Shown: positions 43,823 through 55,205 of the stretch, piece after piece | Position numbering within the stretch: position 1 is the first letter of the stretch | Layout of the letters: each line of letters begins with the position of its first letter | Assembly (NCBI GenBank): GCA_002633025.1 | Contig: NMRB01000009.1 | Location: forward strand, 833,691 to 897,690 | DNA length: 64,000 nt | From: Notospermus geniculatus | Taxonomy: Eukaryota; Nemertea; Pilidiophora; Heteronemertea; Lineidae | Direction: 5' to 3' | Program-made: the position numbers and the translations under genes | Notes under the pieces: generated by a model | What the model saw: the letters and a program-made list of their open reading frames with translations, nothing else | The model's database searches: none | Told to the model about the DNA's origin: nothing

Positions 43823-46800
43823 GAGTGTCATCTTCCGAACCGGCAAATGAGTTCACTCTCAAATTGGGCTTGCCGCCCTGTCCACTACAAGACGAGTTAT
43901 CTTAATTCCCCTTTTTAAAACATTTCCAGAAACATTTTCGCGAAGTGCAAACTCTGCCGGTAGACCCACTTATTTTTTTCACCCTACTCGAAAGTTCTGC
44001 ACGAGTTGTGAGAGTGAGGCGCGAATGCCATTTACTTGATAAGGCACATTGCAAAATGTACTGAAAGGAAAAGAGAAAAATAGCCGTGCAAATAGAAAAA
44101 TCGTCCATAATAGCGTACTATTTGCACTAGCTGACGACACTTAGCCACTTCCACCAAAACCGCGCAGGTTTTGCTGTGCTAATGGATGACTAGGAGGACA
44201 TTTTTCTCAAACAACAAAGACACTTTCCTGACGTACGAACACCATTATCATCATTACCACCTGAAATATCCAGACCAGGTTCCATCTTCCTATACAAATA
44301 TTATCTGAGGATCCTATTAAGGTATGGCAGCCTAATTTCCGCCAGTTTAGGATGGAACAACCATCATGCAGCTCCTGCTTCTGCCATTAACTTGTTACCT
44401 TTGGTCTAACAGATACCGTTAATGCGAATTATTAGCCTTGCACCAACACCGATGAAAAGAGTGAATATTCAGTGAGGACCAAATTGTTTGACACAGTCTT
44501 ATGAGGCCTCCCACAGATACCCAGAGGTAAAATCCAGGGAATATGATGTTGCTGGAGAGGTAAAAATCGTAGACGTGTACGGCATTGTTGCCATCAGCAA
44601 GCACTGTGGAGATTTAACCAAAGATTGCCTGGATTCAATTGATCTGATGAATTGCCATCATAAGCCTGGGATGGCCGACATTTTATCCGTGAGATTATCC
44701 CTTCCATTATGCCAGATCCGGTATAAACCAACACCAAGACCAGCTTCACTGTGTGGCCGATTATGATGTCCCCAAATCCGCAGAGCGGTTGCTATAACTT
44801 AAGAGGAGGCAAGCCAGGTACATTAGCTACATCAACAAAGGTTCTTCCCTCACTGAGACGAGATAACCGGAAGGCTCGGGTGGTAATGATGGAAGTCCCT
44901 ATGCGAAAAGTACCCTCATAACTGGGTACACAGGATCAAAGAAAAGTCTTTTTTTCTTTGGGAGTCGTCGAGATCAAAGGCGTGGTGGTTGTTTGTCGTT
45001 ATTCAGCGAGAAGCCTTTGGGCTGTTGATGAAGGCCAATGCATACTTCACTGGCGCTCAATCCAATCAGCGTCGCTTTTACTCTCATTCTGCATGGTAAC
45101 TCTTTGGATGGTCATTGGTAGATGCTGACAGTCACTGTCTGTAACTGTTATTCTGCGTGGAGAATCTCCCTTGAATGATGGTCATCGCCAGATATCCTTG
45201 AGTTAATCTCAGTGGTTCTCGTTGCTCGCTCCCTTCGTCACCAAACGCGAACGCTTCGAGAACGAGTAAAGAACCACTTTATCTCAGGTTGCCAGATGTT
45301 GACATTCCTTGGAGCTTCACGTGGAGTGCAAGTGACCTTTTGGATGCTACTCTCATTACACATTTCGTTCAGTGTCAACGAAGAAGTTCTTCCCAGGCAA
45401 TGAATGGAATACGTACAAAAAAGAATTACTTCTCGTAGTGGTTCCAAAGATATTGGACCTTGAGGCAGCAGATACTTCATCTGATGCCCAGCCAGAGTTT
45501 GCATGATCAAACTCTTATGCTCACATTCGAGTTACCTTAAGGTCGAGGTCAATGTTCCCAATCTTCCCTCACACTTTGATGTGACAACACCACTCCCAGA
45601 GAGCTTTGAGACGAAATGGAGGTTGCTGGGCTCGGGGAATTAACTTGGTCATTCAAATTATGGGTTTGCTGTCCTCGTAATTGGCTGCAATTCTCCAATG
45701 TCCCCGATGAGATAGAACCCACCTGGGGCTACAGTTATGCGAGTTCACCTTTGTGACGACGCTGGCTGTGTTTATGGGTTTGGGGACAAGGGAGAGACAG
45801 ATTGATGGTTATAGAATGGCCATGGCAAAGGGCAATGCCTCTGTAACGGCGCTGACCATTACTTAGTCATTCATTAGCAGTAAAACAACTAATATTGCAC
45901 ATCAAAGACACGTAACGCGTTGATGGAGTGCCCGATGGCCCATCTTGCAAGATACCTGTACTATACTTTTCTAAACGTACTCCGAGTAAGGTTGTCCTGT
46001 TTTCCTGTTAGTTGTGATGTGAACATGAAGATTTTCCTTGACAAACAGACAAGCCGGCTGGTCGTCTTGGTAACTAGGCGGCGCATTCCGGCTTCAGATG
46101 AAAACAAAAGGCTGGAAACTCGCGTAATACCAGTGCAACATGCGTCGGCGTCTTTCGCACAAAGAATTGGTTCGACCGGATATCGAACGAACGACTGGTG
46201 CAAGGCTCAAGAATTCTGCCGTCTTGGTTGCTGCAAGCGAAATTTCTCCAGCCAGGTCACAGCTGGTTCCTCCATTAATGGCCGTCATTCTGTCAATACC
46301 ATAGACATTAACTTCCGATTAGTTCTCAATATTGGAAGCGTCTCGGTGCGATTTGTACTCCTTGATTGCTAGGGCCCAACTACACTCGGCCCCAGCGTTT
46401 ATTTCAATGTCACGTGGTTAAACTCCAATAAATCTGGCATTGTTGGCAGAAAAATTGAAGTACATGTATATGACCAAAAGACGTCGTTGATGACGCTTGA
46501 TCAATCAAATCCCCAGTTAACAGTTGAGCTGACACCGCCGTACAATTTGTGTCGATTGGCTGAAACATGTCGAGATGACAGGTCGTCATGCTGGTAGGAC
46601 AGTCCGTCGTTATGGCCCCAATCTTGACAATAGAGGGTCTTGGAACGAGGTTTAACCAACACCCTCTAGCATCGTTCGAAGGTTACCATCTTGAAAAGTA
46701 GTGCAGCGGAAGGTTAAATGGAAAAATATCTACCAATTGTGATCAGGCTCCTAACGGTAACTCCATTAGGAGGAGTGATGCGGTCAAACGTGGCGGCGAC

Positions 46801-48489
46801 TGATCGCTGACAGTGTCCGATTTGTGTAACGTAGTGGAGAAAATCGGCACTGTTGTAGAGTTTGGTTATGGCCCCGAAAGTGGTCCTGAAAGCGGATCAA
46901 TGATTGGATGGCTAATTTTCCAATTCCGACATGCACTAGTGACGCCTATTGTTCAGCTTCTAAGAATTCAGGGAGCGGGCGAAACGTGAGTTCAAAACTT
47001 CAGCGGAATTTAGGACCCAAAGCAAACATCGCGATAGGCAGGAATGACACACAAGACCTTCGTGTCTCTGTCTTGCTTCTGAACGGAGTAAAGAAATCCC
47101 CTGTGGCACATCCTTTGCTGACAAAGCCAACAGGCTTCGGTAGTATTTAAGCATGGAAGTAGGATGTTGAATCAGTGAAATGGATTCTGTGAAAGGCACT
47201 CGATCTCTGCTTGATCGACCGGCTTATCGTCAGGCAAACGATATTCAATACAGCCTCCGGTTCAGCACTTTGGCTAAGAGGAACTCAAAAATAAGCAATA
47301 AGCAATATCGCTTGCGGGCAAGGAACCGTACTCGTCACTGCCTCTATCATGGTATTGTTGAATAAGGCGATATGGGAAGCCGACAAATTGCTGACACATA
47401 CATATAGAAACTAATGAGACAGTGTTCTGTGGCTTCAGTCTGGTGCGATAATCGCCTGGGAAAACTAGCAACTCTTAATTAATGGTCACAAGGGTCTGAT
47501 TAATGAACCGACCTGTCAACTTAATCACAATTGGGAATCTTAATCACGCGAAGGGATGCTTCATTACCTTCGGGTCGAAATAAACCAAAGAAAAAAGTCT
47601 TCTCCGCTTGGTTTGAGTGGATAACGTCCCATTGACGGATATTCTGAAATGCACGATACGTGGTGATAATTGTACCAAATTGGCCTAATCGCCAAAGGAT
47701 GACTGTGAAAGGTGGAGTTTTTTTTCGCAAGCTTGATCGTTAAAAAACCCGCCAACGCCGGTGTGACAGGAATCTAAGTTCCCCAGAAATCTAAGTCCGG
47801 TTTGATTAATGTTCAACGAGGGATTAGGTTATGTGGGTATAGAAACCATAACCATTCGAATACAACCTTACAATAGCAGACTATTTCTAACAAGGGCCTG
47901 CATTCCTAGGACTCTCATTCCTTGCACACCTGGAACGCCGAGGGTCTCTGGAATGCCGTATCACAAGAAGAAAAAGTCGGACACGGTGTCCATGCAAAGC
48001 AATTTATACGATTTTCCCCAAGCTATCAACTACAACGCCTAATATTCATCAGATGATCACTTGATAAAATTGGCAGCTCAGAATTAATGGTCACAAGGGC
48101 CTGATTAATGAACCGAGATGCCAACTCCAATTAGGCGATAGAGAAATATGAATCACTGCGTTCCTAGTTACGGTCCGTTGCACTTACTTGGAATAAATGA
48201 GCAAAATAACAAACTAGTGTGCGGAAGTTGCATTCACACTTTGAAGAGTTGCTGTTCCGAAATGCACAAGGCGTGTTCGCTCGAGCATGGGACATGTGTA
48301 TGATGAATTACACTTCATTGATTTCCTGGTGGAAATCCAGTCATTGTGAATGATGGATTGTCCATAAGAATGCTTTGTAACAAGCTCATGTTCACGCAAT
48401 AACGCGAATGGGCAGATTTCCTTTAGATCCCCCTCCCCAGCCTGGAAGTTCAGCTTACATTAATGTCACTTCCCGGCTACACAGGAATT
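43823..48489. other. intergenic, no gene seen
   Basis: The longest frame (45920-46372, +, 150 codons) has no recognisable domain. A 45-base word including AATGGTCACAAGGG and CTGATTAATGAACCG occurs at 47475-47520 and again at 48080-48128. Confidence 0.35.
47475..48128 (+). repeat. pair of direct repeats about 600 bp apart
   Basis: TTAATGGTCACAAGGG(T/C)CTG followed by ATTAATGAACCGA at 47475-47520 and 48080-48128. The intervening DNA is not duplicated. Possibly two copies of one short mobile element. Confidence 0.6.
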
Positions 48490-48559
48490 CGCCCTTGGAC
48501 GTCCTGAGGGCACTTTGAGTCCAAATGGCTGCGTACACGGAACTACATATTTTCACGGT

Positions 48560-48645
48560 ATACGGACACACCGGTTAACAAAGTCTTCACAAAGGGTTCG
48601 CGACCATGAAGCCCTTGTTAACCGGCGTGTCCGTATACCATGTAG
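48560..48645. repeat. foldback hairpin, intact site
   Basis: TATACGGACACACCGGTTAA on the left pairs with TTAACCGGCGTGTCCGTATA on the right. In the second copy of the duplication the left arm is interrupted by a MITE at its TTAA. Confidence 0.75.
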
Positions 48646-49001
48646 CTCTATGTGATCGCAGCGTTATGGATGCCCAGAAGTTGCTTTCAAAGAATTGGAT
48701 TCCGAGACAGATTTTTCTTTGAAGTCATTCAATATGTCCAATTATAGTTCAGTTCAAAGTTGCAGCTCTTGGCTTAGTGTGATAGGGTTGATCATCAGCG
48801 TCTCCTTCCTTGCACTCAGTGATTGACTACAAGGTTGGAAAGGGATCGCGGTACATGTACCTTGACACTTTCCATTCGTTGGTCGGGGAGTACCAAAATT
48901 ATAGGGAAGGGGCCATTTTAGGGCTAAATATTAGTAGCGCCGAAGTCGTTTGCTGTTACTGTCATAGTGTCAGTTGTTAGTCGTTTGTGCACAGCATTAG
49001 A

Positions 49002-49115
49002 GAGCTTCTGCAAGCGCCCGGTTAGGCCATACGACTACGTTTATCTATTGTTTGGGTGCACTCACACAATAGATAAACGTCGTCGTAGAGCCTAACCGGG
49101 CGCTTGCAGAAGCTC
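49002..49115. mobile_element. near-perfect hairpin element
   Basis: The arms GAGCTTCTGCAAGCGCCCGG ... GATAAACG are inverted copies over about 50 bases each with a very short loop. 114 bases, no ORF. A modified version is at 50051-50246. Confidence 0.8.
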
Positions 49116-49320
49116 ACTATTAGCGATAACGAACACCGACTCAAGTGGTCAGGTCTGCAGTCGAAGACGAAACCCAAACGATTTGCTCTCACGGCGGATG
49201 CTTTCCATGCTTTCATAGAATGACATCATTGCAGGCTAACGAGGGTGAAATTGACACCTTGGGACAGGGCAGAAGGCCCGAGGCTTATTCACGAAGCTGT
49301 CTACAGTAGACTGTACAGAG

Positions 49321-49321
49321 N
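49321..49321. other. single N at a duplication junction
   Basis: Placed exactly between the two copies of duplication 1. Confidence 0.9.
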
Positions 49322-49397
49322 CGCCCTTGGACGTCCTGAGGGCACTTTGAGTCCAAATGGCTGCGTACATATTTTCACGGTATACGGACACACCGGT

Positions 49398-49624
49398 AAA
49401 GCCCGTGTCACACTGTCCCGAAATTAGACACCCGATGGCCACACGAATATGGAATTTTGAATTTTGCGTGAAGATGGCCCCGAAGTCAACTTCCAGAATC
49501 TTACAAATTTTCGATCCCAACCGGGGTCTTCTTCAGGCTGGCACTGTCTTATCAGTAAGATTTCCAAAAGTTTCCATAATTCGTGTGGCCATCGGGTGTC
49601 AACTTCGGGACAGTGTGACACGGG
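49398..49624. mobile_element. MITE inserted in copy 2 only
   Basis: Inverted ends of about 50 bases (GCCCGTGTCACACTGTCCCG left, CGGGACAGTGTGACACGGGC right). Copy 1 has the empty site CCGGTTAACAAAG; here CCGGTAAA precedes and TCAACAAAG follows the element. Insertion at a TTAA suggests piggyBac-type mobilisation, though the flanks have since changed. No ORF. Confidence 0.8.
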
Positions 49625-50050
49625 CATCAACAAAGTCTTCACAAAGGGTTCGCGACCATGAAGCCCTTGTTAACCGGCGTGTCCGTATACCATGTAGCTC
49701 TATGTGATCGCAGCGTTATGGATGCCCAGAAGTTGCTTTCAAAGAATTGGATTCCGAGACAGATTTTTCTTTGAAGTCATTCAATATGTCCAATTATAGT
49801 TCAGTTCAAAGTTGCAGCTCTTGGCTTAGTGTGGGGTTGATCATCAGCGTCTCCTTCCTTGGACTCAGTGATTGACTACAAGGTTGGAAAGGGATCGCGG
49901 TACATGTACCTTGACACTTACCATTCGTTGGTCGGGGAGTACCAAAATTATAGGGAAGGGGCCATTTTAGGGCTAAATATTTGTAGCGCCGAAGTTGTTT
50001 GCTGTTACTGTCACTAGTGTCAGTTGTTAGTCGTATTTTGCACAGCATTA

Positions 50051-50246
50051 GGGAGGTTTCGCAAGCGCCCGGTTAGGCCATACGACGACGTTTATCTATT
50101 GTTTGGGTACCCACACAATAGATAAACGTCGTCGTACCCAAACAATAGATAAACGTCGTCGTATGGCCTAACCGGGCGCTTGCGAAACCTCCCTATTGGC
50201 GATAAACGTCGTCGTATGGCCTAACCGGGCGCTTGCGAAACCTCCC
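50051..50246. mobile_element. hairpin element with duplicated arms
   Basis: Related to the hairpin at 49002, with end GGGAGGTTTCGCAAGCGCCC. The word ACAATAGATAAACGTCGTCG is present twice in the middle, and the whole right arm (GGCCTAACCGGGCGCTTGCG, AAACCTCCC) is repeated in tandem. Confidence 0.75.
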
Positions 50247-50409
50247 TATTGGCGATAACGAACACCGACTCAAATGGTCAGGTCTGCAGTCGAAGACGAA
50301 ACCCAAACGATTTGCTCTCACGGCTGATGCTTTCCATGCTTTCGTAGAATGACATCATTGCAGCAGAAGGCCCGTGGCTTATTCACGAAGCTCTTTAGAC
50401 TGTACAGAG

Positions 50410-52512
50410 TGCGTAAATTATTGTTCATTTGCGGGCAACCTATATTGTTCACTATTCGCCTGACAAAGGATTTGCCTACCCATAAAGTTTCGGGGGCTTT
50501 GTGAACAAGGTCCCTGGGGAGGAATAGGCGTGCCATTGGTCGACTGCGCACAATGCACACCCATGCATATAGATAAACTGGAATGTTGTTCACTTACCTT
50601 TTAGGTGAGAAACCTCGGTATCTTCCGCGTAGCTCGAAGCGACGTGGATGGTGTAAACAGACAAGAAATGGAATTTGAGAATATCTCATTATACGAAGTA
50701 CATTTACAGAATTTGATATATTCAGAGTTCTATATTCAAACTCGCAAATGGCTGTTAGTCATGTAAAGAAAATCGCTATCTCATTTCTAAAAGTGAACGC
50801 ATTGTATTCTGTTGTACTGTATTGTATTTATTGTTCAGATGGGCTGGTCTATGCCTGAAAATCCGTTAGAGATGTGCTGAAGTAAGCCCTTAGGGTAGGC
50901 TCTTAAAGTAGTTGAATATTTATGAACTCCTATTTTTCTGTACGACTATAAAACCACGTGATACAGGATTCCACTTTCCGGAAGAACAAATATCAAAGGT
51001 TCGAGAACAACAAAGCTGATTTTAAATCATTCAACCCGCTTCAAATCCCCCCAGGCTTGATTTTTTACACACGAAACGCGAGATAAAAAATCTCCAAAGC
51101 GCAGCTTGTAAAATGAGAAGAAAATTGGTGTGGTTTTATTGAAATTTACATTTCAAGACGCAAAGAGTAGGATTTGTCTTTTTGTAACCGTATGCAAAAC
51201 TGCTGTACATCAGGTGTGGGTGTGGTCAAGTAGTATGACTAAATTTGCTCGGTTCTTGCACCACACGAAGGCATTCGGTAGAAATATCTCTTTCGCTAAG
51301 GGTTTTTTTTCCCTGGATCAGAGCCTTTATCAAGTAATTGAGGAGAAAACCGGTTGTTTTCTCCTTCAACACAGGAAAGTTGTTTTCGAATTAGGACGAA
51401 AACGTACCGGACGTTGATCTTGTTATGTATCCCTGTAATTGCATTTGCGTCTTTCCATTAAGGGCCGAAGCCAAGCATTATTGGCCCTGGTAAGTATGGA
51501 AGAGGCCATCTCAAGCTACTCATGTTCCTCACTTTGATGGGGTCTTTTACTTGTTGTCCCTGACAATCAGGAAGAAAGTGCACTTTGTGGTGTGAGGCAT
51601 CAGTAGACTCCACAACCAGTCTTGGCGCGAAGGGAACTGCCTAGCAGCTGCGTAGGGAGACAAGGCATACTCTACACTTGTACTTTGTTAATTCGTGAAG
51701 TTGTACCAACGTCAACGGGATATTCATAGGCAATCACTTCACCAAACCCATTCGAACGTGCCTAGCCCCGTTTGTGGTGGTCTATTGCCAGGAGAGGTAT
51801 CAATATCTGAGATGACAGATTGGGCTGACCTGGCCCGGGCTATCTGGAACACCATGTCCATCCTAATGAGCTCACAGTAAGCGGAGCTATCCCCGATTTG
51901 TGGATTGTGGGATGAAGTCTATTCATTCCAGTCGGCTCCAATAAGACCCATTGCTTGATCTGGAAGGCCCACTCGCCAACATGATAAGGTCGGCGACTAT
52001 TTATGAGTCGTCTCATAATATTCCGAAAATTGGATATAGGGACGTGATTGGTTATTTATGAAATGATTGGAGCTGATTTCATGCTCGGGCGCACGGGCAT
52101 TTATTGGACCTTTTCGAATTGACCAATGAGACGTCTGCATGGATTCATCAACAATTGGTTCGAGAGTTTGTCAAAAACATTTTGCAAATCCGGTGCGAAA
52201 GGAATGATACGCCAAGGATTATGTTCTAGTCAAAATAGCCTGCTTAGTAGGTTATATTTGAATTGTCATGGGCTGTCGTCAGGTCCTAATCCCTCGTTGA
52301 ACAATAAAACCGGACTTAAGGCGAATTGATATCGAAAAAAATTGATTTAGAAATAGAATTTGAAAGGGGACGAATTTTCGGGAAAAAATGTTAACAAACT
52401 TCTCCAGGATGTCAACAAAGAATGTGCGTGCATTCTGATTGGCTGAAATTTTGTGTTTACAAACACCAGCCAAATGTAAATAAAATCCGCTATAATTCGC
52501 TTTAATCCGAGG
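50410..52512. other. intergenic, no gene seen
   Basis: Contains a solo MITE end (GTTTCGGGGGCTTTGTG near 50490) and a reverse SINE tail at 51456-51550. Confidence 0.35.
51456..51550 (-). repeat. SINE tail copy
   Basis: The plus strand reads TTTCCATTAAGGGCCGAAGC ... CCCTGGTAAGTATGGAAGAG ... GCCATCTCAAGCTACTCATG, the reverse of the SINE tail. Confidence 0.65.
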
Positions 52513-55204
52513 AGAACCGATGATTCTTGTTACTGTTGGTGCCTCGTCCGAATTGACCACAGTGCTTTTCCCGTCGCTTGTCCACTGCCAGCTCATTACC
52601 AACCATTATACGTGTAGGTCCGTTGGTGATTAACCTGTATCACGCCAGGAATGACGTGAAAGGTCGACGTTACATGTGATACAAATACAATGTACATGAA
52701 ATGTATGTTTCGGTGGCTGTTGATCGTGACATCCAACATCCACCCTGGCCATCAATTATCATGCAATTTGTGTCCGATAACAGTCATCAATTTCCCATGG
52801 GCGTATTTGTACCTGGATGACAAAATAGTCTCGAGCGTATCAGAGAATTCTGAACACCATGTCTGTTGTAATCCCACGGGTTGAGAACAGCTATGAGGGG
52901 CAATCATTCCGGAAGGGCATGACAGGAATAATGAAAGAAACGAAAAACCAGATTAATTTGCCAATAAACTGTCAGGACAATCTTTATAGCTTCCTGGGCC
53001 GGCAGCGAGCTTGCCAGAGGAGACCTGCTGAGGCTGCTTGGTGAACGAGCTTGTTTACTCTCCAAGCAGGAGTGGGATGACTTTTTCTGGTGATGACGCC
53101 CTTGTCTTGTCGTCCTGAAGCACCCAAAGGCAGGTGGTTTCTCAATGACATTTGTGGTTGCCTGGTCGGTCGGAACGATGGCTAATCTTCCAGCGGAGAT
53201 CATGAGGTTGTGATGTATTGATTCCAACTTCACTCAATCAAATTAGGCTTCTCATTTGCCGGATAATGGCCTGTGGGGATTGCGACCAGACGCTGGGCGG
53301 TGATAAGTTGCCGCTGTAGCACGGACAGATACGTTATGTCTTGCCTAATGCCGTGATTATCCGACAGGACTGAAGACATCACGAGTCAAAATGGCCACCA
53401 GCATTATAGGAGATCATCTCACTTTGCTTTCATACCTGACTCTCATTTGGACTATCTCGGCGCCTGCTCAACAACGGTTCAGGTCGATTCTGTCATGTTC
53501 ACTCAGTCTAATTTGTCGTGTTGAGAAGCTCGAGGGAGTCCAACTCGACGGATGAAGATGATGAATTAACCCACGGAAAGAGCTACTCTACCGAGGAGTC
53601 GTCTTGCCTGGAGGGGCGGATTTCTGCATGTACTTGACTGATTACACCTGTTCTTGCAGTAGTCTTTAGTGGTTGTCCATATTGTCGGTACCTCGGGGGA
53701 AGAATTCTCATTAAAGGCTTTCGATAATGAAGTGGGTTCGTATAGCCTTGACATTTTACTTGTTCCACTGAGGCAAGCTGTCTTATGATGTGCGTGGGAT
53801 TTCGTGATAGACGTTGTTTCAGCTCCATGTTGCATGAGTTGAATATTTTAGTATTAACAGCGTTACTCGATGAAGGATCCCTAGGTTACAAAAGTCATTA
53901 TTGGGTTCTGCCCACTTCTGAGTGGAACCTCGACAACGTGGCAACTCGTCGTATTTTCATGCAAGATTCTTGTTAATCAAATTTAGCAGCCAGGTTTAAC
54001 ATCTATCAGCGTTTCTGTGTGTGAATGTTCCCCCTCATTATACTGCCTTATTGAACAGTCATGGTCTCTCTAGGGTATTTATTGTCATTACGTCCCACTA
54101 TAAAGAAGGGAACACTGAAAAATGGGGAACATTGACAGGTGTTACACCGGTTTCAATGTAAACGGAGACCGCCTCCAGTCGTATCGGAGTCTTTCCCCCA
54201 AAGATCAAAAACTCCCCTCGCCGATAACATGTTTGTCAAAAATTCATCGCTTTACGAATTTTTGGTTGAGTAAATAGGAACAGGTGAAGTAACACACGTC
54301 ATTGTTCCTTTAGCTTTTAAGAAGAATACAGTTTATTTCATCGATGAAATTATTGAAATTTTACCCTTGCGGCAAATCTTACCAAGTGGCTTTTCGACGA
54401 TAAATCTCCTCACATGTGCAGCGAAAAGGCGACGTTGAAAAAGAATATTTGCCAGTCATTCCGTGCTTGGAGAGGAAATTTCAATTTAATCGCATTGAAA
54501 TTGAGATTTGGGGAGATTGTCGTGATTCATCGAATCGCATCAAGAAGATTTCAAAGTTGCTTTTCACGAGGCTTTTTATGTCAAAGCACACAGCCTGAGG
54601 TAAAATCATGTTATTGATCTCTGCCGCTCTGGTTACGGCTAATATTGTAACAACACGCTTGGATCCTTTGACATGAGGAGGGGGAGGTGTTTGGTTGGGT
54701 GGAGTGTGCGTTGAGTACCACTGGGGTCAAATGATGGGGATGTCTAGTAATGAAGGCAAGTTGCAATGGCGCCAAGGTATAAACTGTTCTAAGTCGTTTC
54801 ACCATATTTTATCCCCTACAAAGTTATTCTGCGTGATGCTGACTTATGTATATGAGTTGATAACATGACCATAACGTGATCAGAGATCAATCGAATAGCC
54901 AGAATCAGGTGAGGCAACATAAGCTACGTCTTTGGGGAAAAGTCATCTCATTCGTGGCGAAACCACCTTCTCGAATTGCATCACATCTTGAACATGAGAA
55001 GATGACATTGGTTGTCTTTGTTTCCATGTCGAGGAATGTTCCTGCGAAAATCCGCCTTCTTGTATCCTACACGATAATCCGCCCTTTGTGATAATTCTAT
55101 AGTTGGCGTCGTAAGGAAGAGCAGGAATTCTCCAGGGATGCTATGCACAGATGGAAACCGTCTCCTGACCCCAAGGTGCTACTACTGGTGTGCCATGCAG
55201 TCCT
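52513..55204. repeat. large direct duplication 2, copy 1
   Basis: 2692 bases from AGAACCGATGATTCTTGTTA to CATGCAGTCCT, repeated from 55206. No supported gene within; short frames appear in both copies simply because the DNA is repeated. Confidence 0.9.
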
Positions 55205-55205
55205 N
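55205..55205. other. single N at a duplication junction
   Basis: Lies exactly at the boundary between the two copies of duplication 2. Confidence 0.9.

Larger units (their letters stand above)
48490..49320. repeat. large direct duplication 1, copy 1
   Basis: Starts CGCCCTTGGACGTCCTGAGG and ends TAGACTGTACAGAG. Almost the same sequence restarts at 49322, just after a single N. It holds a foldback (GTATACGGACAC arms, 48560-48645) and a hairpin at 49002-49115. Confidence 0.85.
49322..50409. repeat. large direct duplication 1, copy 2
   Basis: Same order as copy 1, longer because of the MITE at 49398-49624 and extra hairpin arms at 50194-50246. Small substitutions and an 11-base difference near 49365 distinguish the copies. 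Confidence 0.85.

Noticed and set aside
45920-46372. 150-codon plus-strand frame, the longest in the right half
   Set aside because: No recognisable domain, no splice support, overlapping frames of similar size on the other strand.
49002-50253. CRISPR-like array from repeated GATAAACGTCGTCG words
   Set aside because: The repeats are arms of a eukaryotic foldback element, not regularly spaced repeats with unique spacers, and no cas genes exist here.
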